Both the position numbers and the translations under genes were made by a program. Below, piece by piece: positions 62,882-64,000 of a DNA stretch of 64,000 nt. The DNA is from Arcicella aurantiaca (GTDB taxonomy: Bacteria; Bacteroidota; Bacteroidia; Cytophagales; Spirosomataceae). The notes beneath the pieces were generated by a model that saw only the letters and a program-made list of their open reading frames with translations, had not been told where the DNA came from and made no database searches. The stretch's first letter is position 1, and every line of letters begins with the position of its first letter. The DNA is taken from the NCBI RefSeq assembly GCF_003148625.1, contig NZ_QGGO01000007.1, positions 62,001 through 126,000 on the forward strand, in the 5' to 3' direction.

Positions 62882-63337
62882 TTAAATCGTGACAGTCAAA
62901 ACATTGCCTGTTTGAGATACTTTGTAGGTTGTTAAAGCTCTTGAAGCAACTGAAAGGGCATTTCCTTTATTGTCGAAGGTAGCTCCATGAGCGGTACACA
63001 TAAACTTGTTTGTGGCATATTGTACCTTTAGTTGTCCTTCATGGGTACATACCAATGTAACTGCAACATAGCCATTATCGCTTGTATTGGCAATCACAAT
63101 ACTATTGGCACTATCCACATGATAGCCGCCTTTGGTTAATAATTTAGCATAAGCGGTAGTTCCCATGTCAAATGTCACTGTTTTTCCCGTAGAGGTAGCA
63201 GGTGTAGTACTTTCTTCGTTTTTACAAGAAGTCATAGTTACACCACAATAGACAGCCATGAGACTTGCTCCACTGAGTCCTAATTTTTTCAAAAAGTCAT
63301 GACGATTAATTTTTTCTACTTGATTTTCGTTTTGCAT
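62882..63337 (-). CDS. Rieske-type 2Fe-2S protein
   Basis: 151 residues. N-terminus NRHDFLKKLGLSGASLMAVYC is a signal or lipoprotein-like anchor without twin arginines. Rieske cluster ligands are present: CTHEG (C-x-H) and MCTAHGATF (C-x2-H), 14 residues apart. The protein resembles small periplasmic ferredoxin-like Rieske proteins with a cytochrome-independent role. First of the three-gene set controlled perhaps by the Rrf2 gene upstream. Confidence 0.88.
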   Translation of the reverse strand: MQNENQVEKINRHDFLKKLGLSGASLMAVYCGVTMTSCKNEESTTPATSTGKTVTFDMGTTAYAKLLTKGGYHVDSANSIVIANTSDNGYVAVTLVCTHEGQLKVQYATNKFMCTAHGATFDNKGNALSVASRALTTYKVSQTGNVLTVTI

Positions 63338-63684
63338 TTTAATAGAGGGTTTAAATGAATTGAGTTAAAAATGTTTTACGTTTTACTTTAAAACGTATCT
63401 GGTAAGTGGGTATTTACTTGATAGCAGTTTTTGTGTTTTATATACGTAGAATAATCCATGAGAGTTGCGTTGGTTTGAAAAAAAATCTTTTGCAAATTTT
63501 GTAGAAATAGACTGATAATCAAAAGCTTAGATTTTCTTCTGAAGATTTTTCCCTAAAACGAAAAAATATTATTAGTAGTATCGAAGAATTATAATGACGG
63601 GCAAAGAAAAAAGCATTGGGATTGCCAATGCTTTTTGAATTCTTTTGTTTTATTGATGATGTGTTAAAAACTTGATAGAATAAG
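63338..63684. other. Rieske-Rrf2 spacer
   Basis: 347 bases. It contains one hairpin, AAAAGCATTGG (63610s) with CCAATGCTTTT, which ends the Rrf2 gene; otherwise AT-rich sequence with no gene recognised. An Rrf2 operator may lie here but was not identified. Confidence 0.5.
63608..63637 (-). terminator. terminator of Rrf2 gene
   Basis: An AAAAAGCATTGG...CCAATGCTTTTT hairpin with a T-run on the minus strand, about 50 bases after the Rrf2 stop. Confidence 0.8.
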
Positions 63685-64000
63685 TTAATTGTTAATCAAG
63701 TCTAACAAGGTATTTTGTTCTAATACCACTAAGTTGGCGTCACGCCATTTTACCATTACTTCACGAAGTGAACAAGTTTCTTCATCTCCGCAGTCGTCGC
63801 ATTTTCCATAAAAATGTAAAGAAACGCATAACGTAGGAGAGATTGGCCCATCAATAATGCGGATAATTTTGGCAAAAGTTACTTGGTCTGGTGGGATTCT
63901 TAAATAATATCCGCCACCTTTTCCTTTCTGACTTTGTAAAATACCATGATTACGCAATTCCAATAAAATTGCTTCTAAGAATTTCTTAGGAATATTTTCT
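63685..64000 (-). CDS. Rrf2-family regulator, 5' end outside window
   Basis: The frame is open to the window edge: ENIPKKFLEAILLELRNHGILQSQKGKGGGYYLR is the Rrf2 winged-helix core (recognition helix and GGY wing). The C-terminus has the cysteine cluster CVSLHFYGKCDDCGDEETC that in many family members binds an Fe-S cluster. The protein probably senses redox or iron-sulphur state or nitric oxide and is a candidate regulator of the Rieske-DUF5777-YceI genes downstream. Confidence 0.9.
   Translation of the reverse strand, partial: ENIPKKFLEAILLELRNHGILQSQKGKGGGYYLRIPPDQVTFAKIIRIIDGPISPTLCVSLHFYGKCDDCGDEETCSLREVMVKWRDANLVVLEQNTLLDLINN

Overview
The window comes from a low-GC Bacteroidetes chromosome, most likely a free-living member of the Cytophagales. 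The evidence is the set of type IX secretion system (T9SS) genes (porU, porV, a gldE homologue), secreted proteins with both T9SS C-terminal signal types, Bacteroidetes-only families (DUF4292, DUF4295, DUF2256, DUF6702, DUF5777), lipoproteins of the family-typical kind, and several promoters of the TTTG / TAnnTTTG form used by this phylum. Placement below order level is inference. No rRNA, tRNA, CRISPR array or insertion sequence was recognised.

Layout. 1-7.4 kb: end of a T9SS-secreted adhesin-like protein, a lipoprotein, glycerol-3-phosphate dehydrogenase, a 45-residue DUF2256 protein, a thioesterase and a second T9SS substrate. 7.5-15.1 kb: a stand-alone LytTR regulator, an orphan MoxR ATPase, then a minus-strand block (ribH, an anchored TPR protein, an EnvC-type LytM protein, a DUF4292 lipoprotein, a large TPR protein). 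15.4-22.2 kb: a ketoglutarate-semialdehyde-type dehydrogenase, then a tightly overlapping run (two-barrel protein, antitoxin, toxin, dxr), a second toxin-antitoxin locus whose MazF/PemK-like toxin is broken by one stop codon, rseP and a DUF6702 protein. 22.3-24.6 kb: an EVE-domain McrB plus McrC modification-dependent restriction system. 24.7-25.3 kb: a tandemly duplicated small lipoprotein sharing 155 identical bases. 25.5-31.5 kb: gtrA-like gene and nuoKLMN, separate from the rest of complex I. 31.5-40.9 kb: exonuclease, polyprenyl synthase, rhomboid protease, cutC, DUF2795 protein, leucyl aminopeptidase, an ATP-grasp enzyme, a second LytTR protein and two unassigned surface proteins. 40.9-48 kb: gldE, ssb, mutY, HU, TPR protein, a 29-residue AURKAIP1/COX24-like ribosomal protein and RNase G/E. 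48-56 kb: an Rpn-type nuclease, a SprT-like metalloprotein, porU, porV, and an M16 protein without its zinc motif. 56-64 kb: bL33 and DUF4295, an outer-membrane-like protein, panB, an RluA-type pseudouridine synthase, and a redox cluster (YceI, DUF5777 barrel, Rieske protein, Rrf2 regulator) cut by the window end.

The most unusual large-scale structure is in the gaps. At least a dozen intergenic regions carry long imperfect palindromes assembled from short repeated words, each gap with its own vocabulary written first forward and then as reverse complement. Together with the dxr-flanking toxin-antitoxin loci, the EVE-McrBC pair and the duplicated lipoprotein, these are the parts most worth a second look.
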